Shown here: positions 7,201 to 14,866 of the stretch, piece after piece | Position numbering within the stretch: the first letter of the stretch is position 1 | Layout of the letters: each line of letters starts with the position of its first letter | Assembly: GCA_023406915.1 (NCBI GenBank) | Contig: JAEXTR010000240.1 | Location: 1 to 20,056 of the forward strand | Reading direction: 5' to 3' | DNA from: Bacteroidota bacterium | GTDB taxonomy: Bacteria; Bacteroidota; Ignavibacteria; Ignavibacteriales; Ignavibacteriaceae | Length of the DNA: 20,056 nt | The notes under the pieces: generated by a model | Told to the model about the DNA's origin: nothing | The model's input: only the letters and a program-made list of their open reading frames with translations | Database searches by the model: none | Made by a program: the position numbers and the translations under genes

Positions 7201-8281
7201 GGTTCTTCTCATTGCTGATCCCCATGCGTCACACACTAAGCGTTGGGCAAATCTTTTAGCAAGCTCTGGTCGTGAAGTTCTTGTTTTTGGATTGCCGGAA
7301 TACGACAGGGAAGGCTATGTTGATTCAGTAAAAATTGAGACTCTGGGGTTGAGCAGATCATTTTTTATGCAGGATGATTCTGGTTCCAAGATTACTTACC
7401 TTAAAGCGTTACCAATGCTTCGGAGGGTGATTCAACAGTTTAAGCCTGATGTTTTGCATGCACAATATGCATCAAGCAGCGGTTTATTAGGTGCGCTAAC
7501 AGGATTTCACCCTTTTTTTATATCCGTGTGGGGAACTGATATCTATGATTTTCCTAAAGGATCACTCATCCGCAGGAAAATCATTGAGTATAATCTTTGG
7601 AAAGCAGATAAAATACTTTCTACAAGTCACGATATGGCAAGAGAAACAATGCTCTACACATCCAAGCAGGTAATTGTGACACCATTCGGTATCGATGTGG
7701 AAAAATATTCTCCTGCTGACGGAAGAATTGAAACTGGAAGCATTGTGATTGGTACGATTAAACGTCTGCACAAAAAGTATGGCATTGATAATTTGATCAG
7801 GGTGTTTAGCGAGCTCGTTAAAACTGTCCCAGAAAAAGACTTACGGCTGGCTATTGCTGGCTCTGGTGAGGAAGAACAGAGTCTAAGGGACTTAGTGTCC
7901 GAATTGGGTATGACTGAAAGAGTGACTTTCCATGGCTTTCTTCCTATCCATTCAGTTCCAGAGTTTTTGCGAAGCATTGATATCGCAGTTTTCTTATCTC
8001 ACAAGGAATCTTTTGGTGTTGCCGTATTGGAGGCGTCTGCTTCAGGTTTGCCGGTGGTAGTAACCGATGTGGGGGGATTACCAGAGGTTGTTTCACATGG
8101 TGAAACTGGCTTTATTCATAAAGATAATGATCATGAGGGGGTTTTGAACTCATTGACTGAACTTGTGAAAAATAGTGACTTTCGGAGAACCATGGGATCA
8201 TCAGGGAGGGAGTTTGTTCTTGCTAAGTATTCAGACGTGATGTGTAATCAACAGATGCTGGATGTTTATGGTCTGACGTAA
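7187..8281 (+). CDS. Glycosyltransferase family 4 (GT-B)
   Basis: 364 residues. The N-terminal acceptor domain reads HKVLLIADPHASHTKRWANL and continues to FKPDVLHAQYAS and ISVWGTDIYDFPK. The C-terminal donor domain opens after TPFGIDVEKYSP near residue 167 and contains IGTIKRLHKKYGIDNLI, LAIAGSGEEEQSLRDLV, VTFHGFLP and the E-x7-E motif (Glu274 and Glu282 in KESFGVAVLEASASGLPVV), followed by DVGGLPEVV. These are standard GT4 features; the family retains anomeric configuration and uses nucleotide-sugar donors. It probably adds one residue of the repeat unit at the cytoplasmic face. The start ATG lies within an A-rich run at the end of the polymerase gene, with a weak CGAG upstream. Donor unknown. 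Confidence 0.88.
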   Translation: MRIHKVLLIADPHASHTKRWANLLASSGREVLVFGLPEYDREGYVDSVKIETLGLSRSFFMQDDSGSKITYLKALPMLRRVIQQFKPDVLHAQYASSSGLLGALTGFHPFFISVWGTDIYDFPKGSLIRRKIIEYNLWKADKILSTSHDMARETMLYTSKQVIVTPFGIDVEKYSPADGRIETGSIVIGTIKRLHKKYGIDNLIRVFSELVKTVPEKDLRLAIAGSGEEEQSLRDLVSELGMTERVTFHGFLPIHSVPEFLRSIDIAVFLSHKESFGVAVLEASASGLPVVVTDVGGLPEVVSHGETGFIHKDNDHEGVLNSLTELVKNSDFRRTMGSSGREFVLAKYSDVMCNQQMLDVYGLT

Positions 8282-8469
8282 GCTGAAAACGACTCCAGCA
8301 AAGAATTTTCGGGGAAATAAAAGTTTGTATTTAGTATCTGCTTTAGTAACTTTCAATTTACAAATTCATCTATTTAGCTCATTTTGAGAATCTCTTGAAC
8401 CACTCCTCAAATATTGAATATGTGATTGATCAGACAATGGCCAGCGAACCTGTGAGGCGTGGTTATTGT

Positions 8470-9027
8470 ATGGTAAAAAGAATCTTCGACATCATCGTCA
8501 GTCTCATTGCGCTCATACTTTTTGCACCCATCTTGCTTCTCTGTGTGATTGCAATTAAGCTTGATTCCAGAGGTCCTGTCTTTTTTGTGCAGCAAAGAAC
8601 GGGTCTGAATGGTGACGATTTCCCGATGATCAAATTACGTGGGATGGTGGTTAATGCTGAGTCAATGGGGCCTGCTTTGACACAGAAAGATGATCCAAGA
8701 TTGACGCGTATCGGGAAAATACTTAGAAGAACGAGTGTAGATGAAATACCGCAAGTGATTAATGTCCTCCGTGGAGAAATGAGCATCGTGGGTCCCAGGC
8801 CTGAAGTAAAACCAATCACAGCTCTTTATTCTGATGAGCAAAGAAAAGTCTTCCGTTACAAACCCGGAATAACCGGAATTTCTCAGGTCAATGGCAGACA
8901 AACTCTTTCCCCAGAGGAACGGATTCAGATGGAAGTAGAGTATTACAAAAGTGCCTCTTTTTGGACCGATATAAAAATTATCCTTCGTACCCCCTTCATT
9001 GTGATCACCAATCAGGGAAATATTTGA
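8470..9027 (+). CDS. Initiating sugar-1-phosphate transferase (polyprenyl-phosphate phosphoglycosyltransferase)
   Basis: 185 residues from the ATG at 8470, close to the size of small single-helix enzymes such as PglC. An N-terminal membrane helix (residues about 5-28, after KRIFD) is followed by KLDSRGPVFFVQQRTGLNG, KLRGMVVNAE, DDPRLTRIGKILRRTSVDE with the catalytic Asp91-Glu92 pair, then INVLRGEMSIVGPRPE, YKPGITGISQVNGR and SFWTDIKIILRT. These match the bacterial sugar transferase family, which moves a sugar-1-phosphate from UDP-sugar to undecaprenyl phosphate and so starts the repeat unit. Start choice is uncertain: GAGG at 8454-8457 lies 12 nt before 8470 and homologues begin at this point, but in-frame ATG 8437 or TTG 8395 would add 11 or 25 residues. 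The upstream gap (8282 on) is the largest in the cluster and could hold an internal promoter, though I see no convincing one. Confidence 0.88.
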   Translation: MVKRIFDIIVSLIALILFAPILLLCVIAIKLDSRGPVFFVQQRTGLNGDDFPMIKLRGMVVNAESMGPALTQKDDPRLTRIGKILRRTSVDEIPQVINVLRGEMSIVGPRPEVKPITALYSDEQRKVFRYKPGITGISQVNGRQTLSPEERIQMEVEYYKSASFWTDIKIILRTPFIVITNQGNI

Positions 9028-9037
9028 GATAACAGCT

Positions 9038-9059
9038 ACTTCATACTATGAAGTTTTTT
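9038..9059 (+). terminator. Probable intrinsic terminator of the polysaccharide operon
   Basis: The inverted repeat ACTTCA / TGAAGT (9038-9043 and 9049-9054) has a 5-nt loop, and a run of six T residues (9054-9059) follows at once. It begins 11 nt after the stop of the initiating transferase gene. The stem is short and AT-rich, so termination may be partial and some read-through into the peptidase gene is possible. Confidence 0.55.
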
Positions 9060-9110
9060 CCCCCTTGCGGAGGATACGCTTCTGCTTCTAAATTCAGGTG
9101 TTGTTTTTTA

Positions 9111-9117
9111 AAAGGAG
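9111..9117 (+). promoter_or_regulatory. Strong Shine-Dalgarno site fixing the C25 peptidase start
   Basis: AAAGGAG is followed 4 nt later by ATG 9122. It rules against the in-frame GTG at 9098, which would place the SD inside the coding region and add eight polar and basic residues before the signal peptide. A weak promoter match (TTGCGG at 9065, 18-nt spacer, TAAATT at 9089) lies upstream, but it is too poor to claim. Confidence 0.7.
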
Positions 9118-9121
9118 TAAA

Positions 9122-12100
9122 ATGGTAGCTCGTATTCTTGTCCTGCTTGTTTTTCTTACCCCCATTATAGGTTTTGCTCAGCGATATACAGTTCTTGAGA
9201 AAACCGAAAGTTCTATTACTCTGGAGATAGATTTCAGAAATCTTATTTCTATCAGAGATACACTCTTTGAGGGAAGGACATTTCAATATTTTCAAACAAC
9301 TCTTCCGAAAGTAAGGGAAGAAGGGGAACCCTGGTTACCAGTTTATCATCTTTCAGCTGGTGTTCCTTTTGGTTCACAACCGAGGATTCATGTCATTACT
9401 GCTGAGACAGAGACCTTCCAGAATATTAATGTCTTACCAGCTCCTAAGCCTGAAGAAGATTTTCCAAATCTGTATGAAATGAGACCCCGGAAAGAGATAT
9501 ACTATAAAAACTCCTTTTTCCCGGAAAATGCTGCATCAGTTATACCAACGCAACAGATGCGATATGCTACCGTCCAACCTATACTCTTTAATCCCTACAT
9601 ATATAATCCGGTGACCAGGGCTCTGGTATTCAACAAGAAGCTAAAAGTCAGACTTGATTTTCCTGAGAAAGTACAGGATGGTAAGTATTTTCAGCCGCAC
9701 CGTGATGCTCAGACTGAAAACTATCTGCGTACTTCCGTTATCAATCCTGATGAATCATTATTATGGCAGGGGGAATGGAAATCCTTAGAAAGCAACAATC
9801 CAGCTAATAGTTATTGGTATAATCCTCAAAAGTATTATTTGAAAATCTATGTCAGTAAGAAGGGCATCTACCGTGTAACCTATCAGGATCTGCTCAATGC
9901 TGGTGCACCCATTGGAGGAGGAGTCTCATCCGCCAAGCTTGAATTGTATCATGACGGAATAGAGAACTTTTTGGAAGTAGTGGATGGAGGCGACAGTTTA
10001 TTCGGACCTGGAGATCATGTAACATTTGTAGGTTATCCACCAAAACCGCACACTCCCTACACACATCTTAACACGGATGTCAGATATAATGTGTACTGGC
10101 TTTCATTCCAGGCAGACACATCAGGGCTGAGATTCAAAGAAGTGTCTGGCTATCCAACTTTTTACAACAGAACCCTGAATACCCACAAAAGAACAGTACA
10201 TTATGAACTTGATTCATTATATGAGCCGTTAGGTTGGGCACCAGATGGGAACCGGGACTATTGGTATTGGGGAAGAGCCTCGGCTTTGAATGGTCAGTTG
10301 CAATCCATATTTGTAAAACCATTTGATCCATTCTACCAGTATAATGAGAATTACCCTACCGCAACGATCAGAGTCAACATGCATGGACTTACCACGAGTA
10401 ACTATCTGTGTAATTATGACCATAACGTGGATGTTTATGTCAACAGTAAGATTGTTGATTCGATTAAATGGAATGCCCAGACGGCAATGACATTTGTCGA
10501 TTCGTTCTATATTCATCCTGATAGTTTTCAGGTATTCCCTGAGAACAATTTTATGCAGGTAAGGGCTAATGGCAGGGTTTGTAATTCATCCCGGAGTGAT
10601 GAGATCAGGATCAACTGGTTTGAGTTTGAATATTGGGCATATAATTGGACCACCACTGATCACTTGTATTTTACGAGCCCACCGCAGAATTTTGGTACTA
10701 ACAGATACATTCTCTGGCGTTGGCAGGATACTACAATGAAAGTGTATGTTCCACTGAGTGGAAAACTGCTTATAAACAACCAGATAAACCGTGACAGTAT
10801 TAATTCTGTTTTGTTTGCAGATAATGTCTTTCAGGAGACAGAGTATTTTTGCGGCACCACAAATCACTTTTTTACTGTTGACTCCATAGTTGCTGATGTA
10901 CCTTCAACCCTTAGAGACGTTAATAATGCAGCAGATTATATTGTAATTACTCATCCAAAATTTCAAAACATAGCACAGCGTTTGAAAAATTTTCGGATGA
11001 ATAACTTCCCCGATACTACCGTTACAAACCCGAGAATATATATTGCAAATGTGATGGATATCTATGATGAGTTTTCTTTCGGAAAACTAAATCCACAGAG
11101 CATAAAAGAGTTTATAAAATATGCTTATGAGAAGTGGCAGAAACCATCACCAAACTACGTTGTATTGATCGGAGATATGAGTTTTGATTACAGAAAAATC
11201 AATCCTAATAGCAGAGAAAACTATATACCTTCGATCGCATACCACAGCATTCAGTACGGAAGAGCTGCAAGTGATAACGGCTTTGTCACTGTAGCTGGAG
11301 CTGATAATATCCCTGATCTGGTAATTGGTAGGATATCCATCGAAACCGTTGCTGAGGGAAATGCTTATCTGGATAAATTAGAGCAATATCCTGCTGATCC
11401 TGGAAAAGCATGGCGGGAGACCGCACTGCTGCTTGCATCTGGTGCAGATGAAGTTGATGAGTTAAAGTTTGGTTTTAATGATGAGTCGTTGGTTTTGTAC
11501 AACTATTACCTTAAACCTATGGGGTATGAGGCGAATATGGTATTTCGCTTCCCTACCAAACCACCGCATATGCCCTATAAAGGTACAACCACTGAAATAA
11601 AAAAAGGCTTCGATGATGGTGCCGCAATTGTAAATTACTATGGTCATGGTGGCGGCTATCAGTGGGACCTTGCATTCCTTGAGGATGATATCTACTTTTT
11701 ACAGAACATCGGAAGACTTCCTTTTATTGTTTCCGTTACATGTTATACCGCTCACTATGACAATCAGGATGTGTTCGGAGAACAGTTCATCAAAATACCC
11801 CAAAAAGGAGCAATCAGTTTTCTGGGAAGTTCAGGGTTAACGCACTGGCAGATAGGTGTCTATTTTAATCAACTGTTGTTCCAGCAGATTTTTAATTATA
11901 AGAACTATATTTCAGGTAGTTCCTTCTCGAATGCGAAGGCGTTGATGCCTGACTACTCTTATTATTCCAATCAGATTTCACTCCTGACATTACTTGGCGA
12001 GCCACTGCTAAAGCTGGCATTACCCTCAAAAGTGGATTTTAGCCTCTCCGGCAAGGATTTGAAACTCGATCCAGAATTCCCCCTTGTTGGTGACTCTGTA

Positions 12101-14866
12101 CACATTAAACTTGATATGAAAAATTATGGAATTCTTACCTCAGATACTGTGACAGTAGAGTTCCTATTCTCTTCAGTAGATACAACCGGAAGCATCAGGG
12201 AATTCAGAGTTCCTGTATTTGGGAACCGCGATACACTCGATTTCTATTGGAAACCACCCGTCAGCGGTCTTATTACAGTTACTGCAAAGATCAATCTGAA
12301 GGATCAGGTTGATGAGTATGATTATAATGACAATACCGCTCAAAACCTTATTGCAGTATTCAACCTGAGTGATCCATCTATTATCACACCATTTGATGGG
12401 CTTGCAACCTCAGCCAATTCTATGTTGTTTACCAGCGGAGATATTGGTTACTATATTGCAAAGCCACTTGAGTACTTCTTTGAAATTGATACGTCGGTGA
12501 CGTTTGGTAGTCCGGTGGTAAAATCACCCAAGGTTACCGGTACTGATGGAATGATCCGCTGGCAGAGCCCACAACTTCCAAATGGATCATATTTCTGGAG
12601 GGCAAGAATCTATGACGGTACTGAATATGGAAGATGGAGTAAGCCCAGAACGATTGCGCTTGGTGGTATTGATGCAGTTGGTTTCCACATTTCGAAGGAA
12701 CAGTTGCGCATACTTGATGCAGAAAATGTTGATTATCATCCTATTAAGAAGGTACTGGTGCAAAACACTGACCTCCGGCTTCCTGAACCGAAAATGGAAA
12801 CGTTTCTTGAAAAAATTGATCTCACAACAATCCCTTACTTTGATACCGTAGGCACCAGTGCCCTGGTAACCGACGGCAAATACTTTTATGTGGGTAACTA
12901 TTGGTATAATGTTTTCCTGTACAATCCTTCAGGAAAATCAATGCTGTACCGGGTTGGAACTGGTTACCATGGAACCACGAAGGGTGCTGACTATGGTCCT
13001 GTCCCGAACTTTTACGAGCAGATTCGTGGTCAGATGGCATATCACAGTGATGGGAATATTTACATACCCTATGGTGACTCTGTTAATCTGATCAGATTGA
13101 ATACGCAGACCCAGACTTTTGATACCATTCCTGTACCTGCGGGTCTCATTAACTTTAAAACAGGCACGGTATCAAAAGGTGACTTTTATCTGTCTTCTGA
13201 CAGTCAGTACGTTTACTCGGTTTCGCACGTGGATACAGCTGGTGACTACAAGTATAAGATGCGCATCTATGATCCTGCGCTGAACTGGCAGTTGGTTGGT
13301 GAAAAGGATTTTCCAAATATCCAGAGCTACATCGGTTTCGCGAGTTACTTTGTTACAGGTGGTCATTTCTATCCATACGAATCTTTCTCAGCAGGTTATA
13401 TGAGAAGGATCAGGATTGATGATGGGTATTTGGTGAAGGACTGGCCAACATGGATTATTCCGCAAGCTCTTCAAAACCAATTCAGTCAGTGGTCTTACGA
13501 TTGGGAGCATAATCGCGCCTACGCTACTGTGTACCGCAGACTGGATACCCTAAAGCCGGCAATCTATTCTTTTTACGGCAGGTATCGTGATGATCAGGGC
13601 AAAGTGACAACCCCTGAGATTGGACCTGCCCAGAACTGGAAGTCGTTCAACTATTCAATGATTGATCAGGGTAGTTTCGGTCAATATTTTGCTACGGTAT
13701 TTGGTTTCCATAACGAGACCCGATCCTGGGATACACTGGCAGTTGGTGTAACCCAAAGTCTTGATTTAGGGATGTACGATGCAGACAAATATTCCAAACT
13801 CAAGGCTGAGATCAGTATGATTGATACTTCAAAAATACCCGGGAGTCCTCTGGAGCTTACAGAGGTTCATTTTGATTATGATCCCTGGTTGCCTGAGATA
13901 GCAATTGCATCTCCAGACTTCTCGTTTAGTCCTGATTCGGTATTGCAAGGCTTACCTTTAACAATTTCACTGAGAGTAAACAATATAAGCCAGAACAGCG
14001 TGGCGGATGCAAAAGTAAGCCTATTCCTGAATAGTGCTGATACTGCTTTCTATACCACGACTGTATCGATTCCAGGTGATTCATTCCTGACGATCAGTAA
14101 TGCAATACCAACACATGCACTAGTGTTTACCAACGGTGTACGTGCACTTGTAGAGTATCCGGGCAGAGAATTCTTTACCTTCAACAACATCGCGCAGAAT
14201 AAGTTTTATATCTCCCGTGATACGATCAATCCTCAATTCCGTATCACTTTTGATGGCGAGGAAATCCTGAATGGTGACCTAATTTCTAAAAAACCAAAAG
14301 TGTTGATTACTTTGCAGGACAATAGTCCGCTTCCACTGGATACATCTTATTTCACATTGATATACGATAATATACCAGTCGGATTCTCGCGTCCGGATAT
14401 AAGGTTTGAGTACTCACCATACCCGAACTCAGAGGCAAGGATTATCTGGGAGCCGACGCTCGGTGAAGGAAAGCATTATCTTGATGTTTTGGCAAAGGAT
14501 GCATCCAATAACTTCTTTGACACTACCTTTAACCGAAGTGTGTTCTACGTCTATGAGGATGATGATATAGACAGGATGTTTAACTATCCAAATCCGTTCA
14601 AAAAGGATACTTACTTTACTTACGAACTCAGGGGGCAGAACTTCCCTGAGGAGATTAAGATTAAAGTGTACACCATTGCAGGAAGACTGATCCGGGATTT
14701 TTCGATTCCACAATCAACCTACAAGATAGGGTTTAATTATTATCACTGGGATGGAAAGGATCAGGATGGTGACACTATCGCCAATGGCTTGTATTTCTAC
14801 AAAGTCATCGTGAAGTATAAAGACCGGACGAAAACCTTTCTTGAAAAACTCGTTAAGATGGAATAG
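9122..14866 (+). CDS. Giant T9SS-exported C25 (gingipain/PorU-like) cysteine peptidase with C-terminal sorting domain
   Basis: 1914 residues. The signal peptide ends near GFA-Q (residue 20). A C25 propeptide-like region follows (about 25-210: TTLPKVREEGEPWLPVYHLS), then a PorU-type stretch with KKGIYRVTYQDLLNAG near 243 and DGGDSLFGPGDHVTFVG. The caspase-like C25 domain spans about 605-968, with catalytic His842 in NYYGHGGG and Cys874 in SVTCYTAHYD, and closes with LLGEPLLKLALP. The 32-residue His-Cys spacing fits gingipains. Next come a CARDB-like domain (about 971-1080), an FnIII-like domain (about 1085-1180: YFWRARIYDG), a Tyr/Asp-rich possible beta-propeller (about 1231-1583), a second CARDB-like domain (about 1586-1698), and a T9SS type A sorting domain (1821-1914, NYPNPF to GLYFYKV). 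It should cross the outer membrane through the T9SS and stay on the surface or be released. Its length is well above the roughly 1150 residues of PorU, so cargo peptidase/adhesin is likelier than the sortase itself, though PorU is not excluded. Confidence 0.87.
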   Translation: MVARILVLLVFLTPIIGFAQRYTVLEKTESSITLEIDFRNLISIRDTLFEGRTFQYFQTTLPKVREEGEPWLPVYHLSAGVPFGSQPRIHVITAETETFQNINVLPAPKPEEDFPNLYEMRPRKEIYYKNSFFPENAASVIPTQQMRYATVQPILFNPYIYNPVTRALVFNKKLKVRLDFPEKVQDGKYFQPHRDAQTENYLRTSVINPDESLLWQGEWKSLESNNPANSYWYNPQKYYLKIYVSKKGIYRVTYQDLLNAGAPIGGGVSSAKLELYHDGIENFLEVVDGGDSLFGPGDHVTFVGYPPKPHTPYTHLNTDVRYNVYWLSFQADTSGLRFKEVSGYPTFYNRTLNTHKRTVHYELDSLYEPLGWAPDGNRDYWYWGRASALNGQLQSIFVKPFDPFYQYNENYPTATIRVNMHGLTTSNYLCNYDHNVDVYVNSKIVDSIKWNAQTAMTFVDSFYIHPDSFQVFPENNFMQVRANGRVCNSSRSDEIRINWFEFEYWAYNWTTTDHLYFTSPPQNFGTNRYILWRWQDTTMKVYVPLSGKLLINNQINRDSINSVLFADNVFQETEYFCGTTNHFFTVDSIVADVPSTLRDVNNAADYIVITHPKFQNIAQRLKNFRMNNFPDTTVTNPRIYIANVMDIYDEFSFGKLNPQSIKEFIKYAYEKWQKPSPNYVVLIGDMSFDYRKINPNSRENYIPSIAYHSIQYGRAASDNGFVTVAGADNIPDLVIGRISIETVAEGNAYLDKLEQYPADPGKAWRETALLLASGADEVDELKFGFNDESLVLYNYYLKPMGYEANMVFRFPTKPPHMPYKGTTTEIKKGFDDGAAIVNYYGHGGGYQWDLAFLEDDIYFLQNIGRLPFIVSVTCYTAHYDNQDVFGEQFIKIPQKGAISFLGSSGLTHWQIGVYFNQLLFQQIFNYKNYISGSSFSNAKALMPDYSYYSNQISLLTLLGEPLLKLALPSKVDFSLSGKDLKLDPEFPLVGDSVHIKLDMKNYGILTSDTVTVEFLFSSVDTTGSIREFRVPVFGNRDTLDFYWKPPVSGLITVTAKINLKDQVDEYDYNDNTAQNLIAVFNLSDPSIITPFDGLATSANSMLFTSGDIGYYIAKPLEYFFEIDTSVTFGSPVVKSPKVTGTDGMIRWQSPQLPNGSYFWRARIYDGTEYGRWSKPRTIALGGIDAVGFHISKEQLRILDAENVDYHPIKKVLVQNTDLRLPEPKMETFLEKIDLTTIPYFDTVGTSALVTDGKYFYVGNYWYNVFLYNPSGKSMLYRVGTGYHGTTKGADYGPVPNFYEQIRGQMAYHSDGNIYIPYGDSVNLIRLNTQTQTFDTIPVPAGLINFKTGTVSKGDFYLSSDSQYVYSVSHVDTAGDYKYKMRIYDPALNWQLVGEKDFPNIQSYIGFASYFVTGGHFYPYESFSAGYMRRIRIDDGYLVKDWPTWIIPQALQNQFSQWSYDWEHNRAYATVYRRLDTLKPAIYSFYGRYRDDQGKVTTPEIGPAQNWKSFNYSMIDQGSFGQYFATVFGFHNETRSWDTLAVGVTQSLDLGMYDADKYSKLKAEISMIDTSKIPGSPLELTEVHFDYDPWLPEIAIASPDFSFSPDSVLQGLPLTISLRVNNISQNSVADAKVSLFLNSADTAFYTTTVSIPGDSFLTISNAIPTHALVFTNGVRALVEYPGREFFTFNNIAQNKFYISRDTINPQFRITFDGEEILNGDLISKKPKVLITLQDNSPLPLDTSYFTLIYDNIPVGFSRPDIRFEYSPYPNSEARIIWEPTLGEGKHYLDVLAKDASNNFFDTTFNRSVFYVYEDDDIDRMFNYPNPFKKDTYFTYELRGQNFPEEIKIKVYTIAGRLIRDFSIPQSTYKIGFNYYHWDGKDQDGDTIANGLYFYKVIVKYKDRTKTFLEKLVKME

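Noticed and set aside
9098..9121. GTG start for the C25 peptidase at 9098
   Set aside because: The strong SD AAAGGAG at 9111-9117 and a clean signal peptide from ATG 9122 favour the later start.
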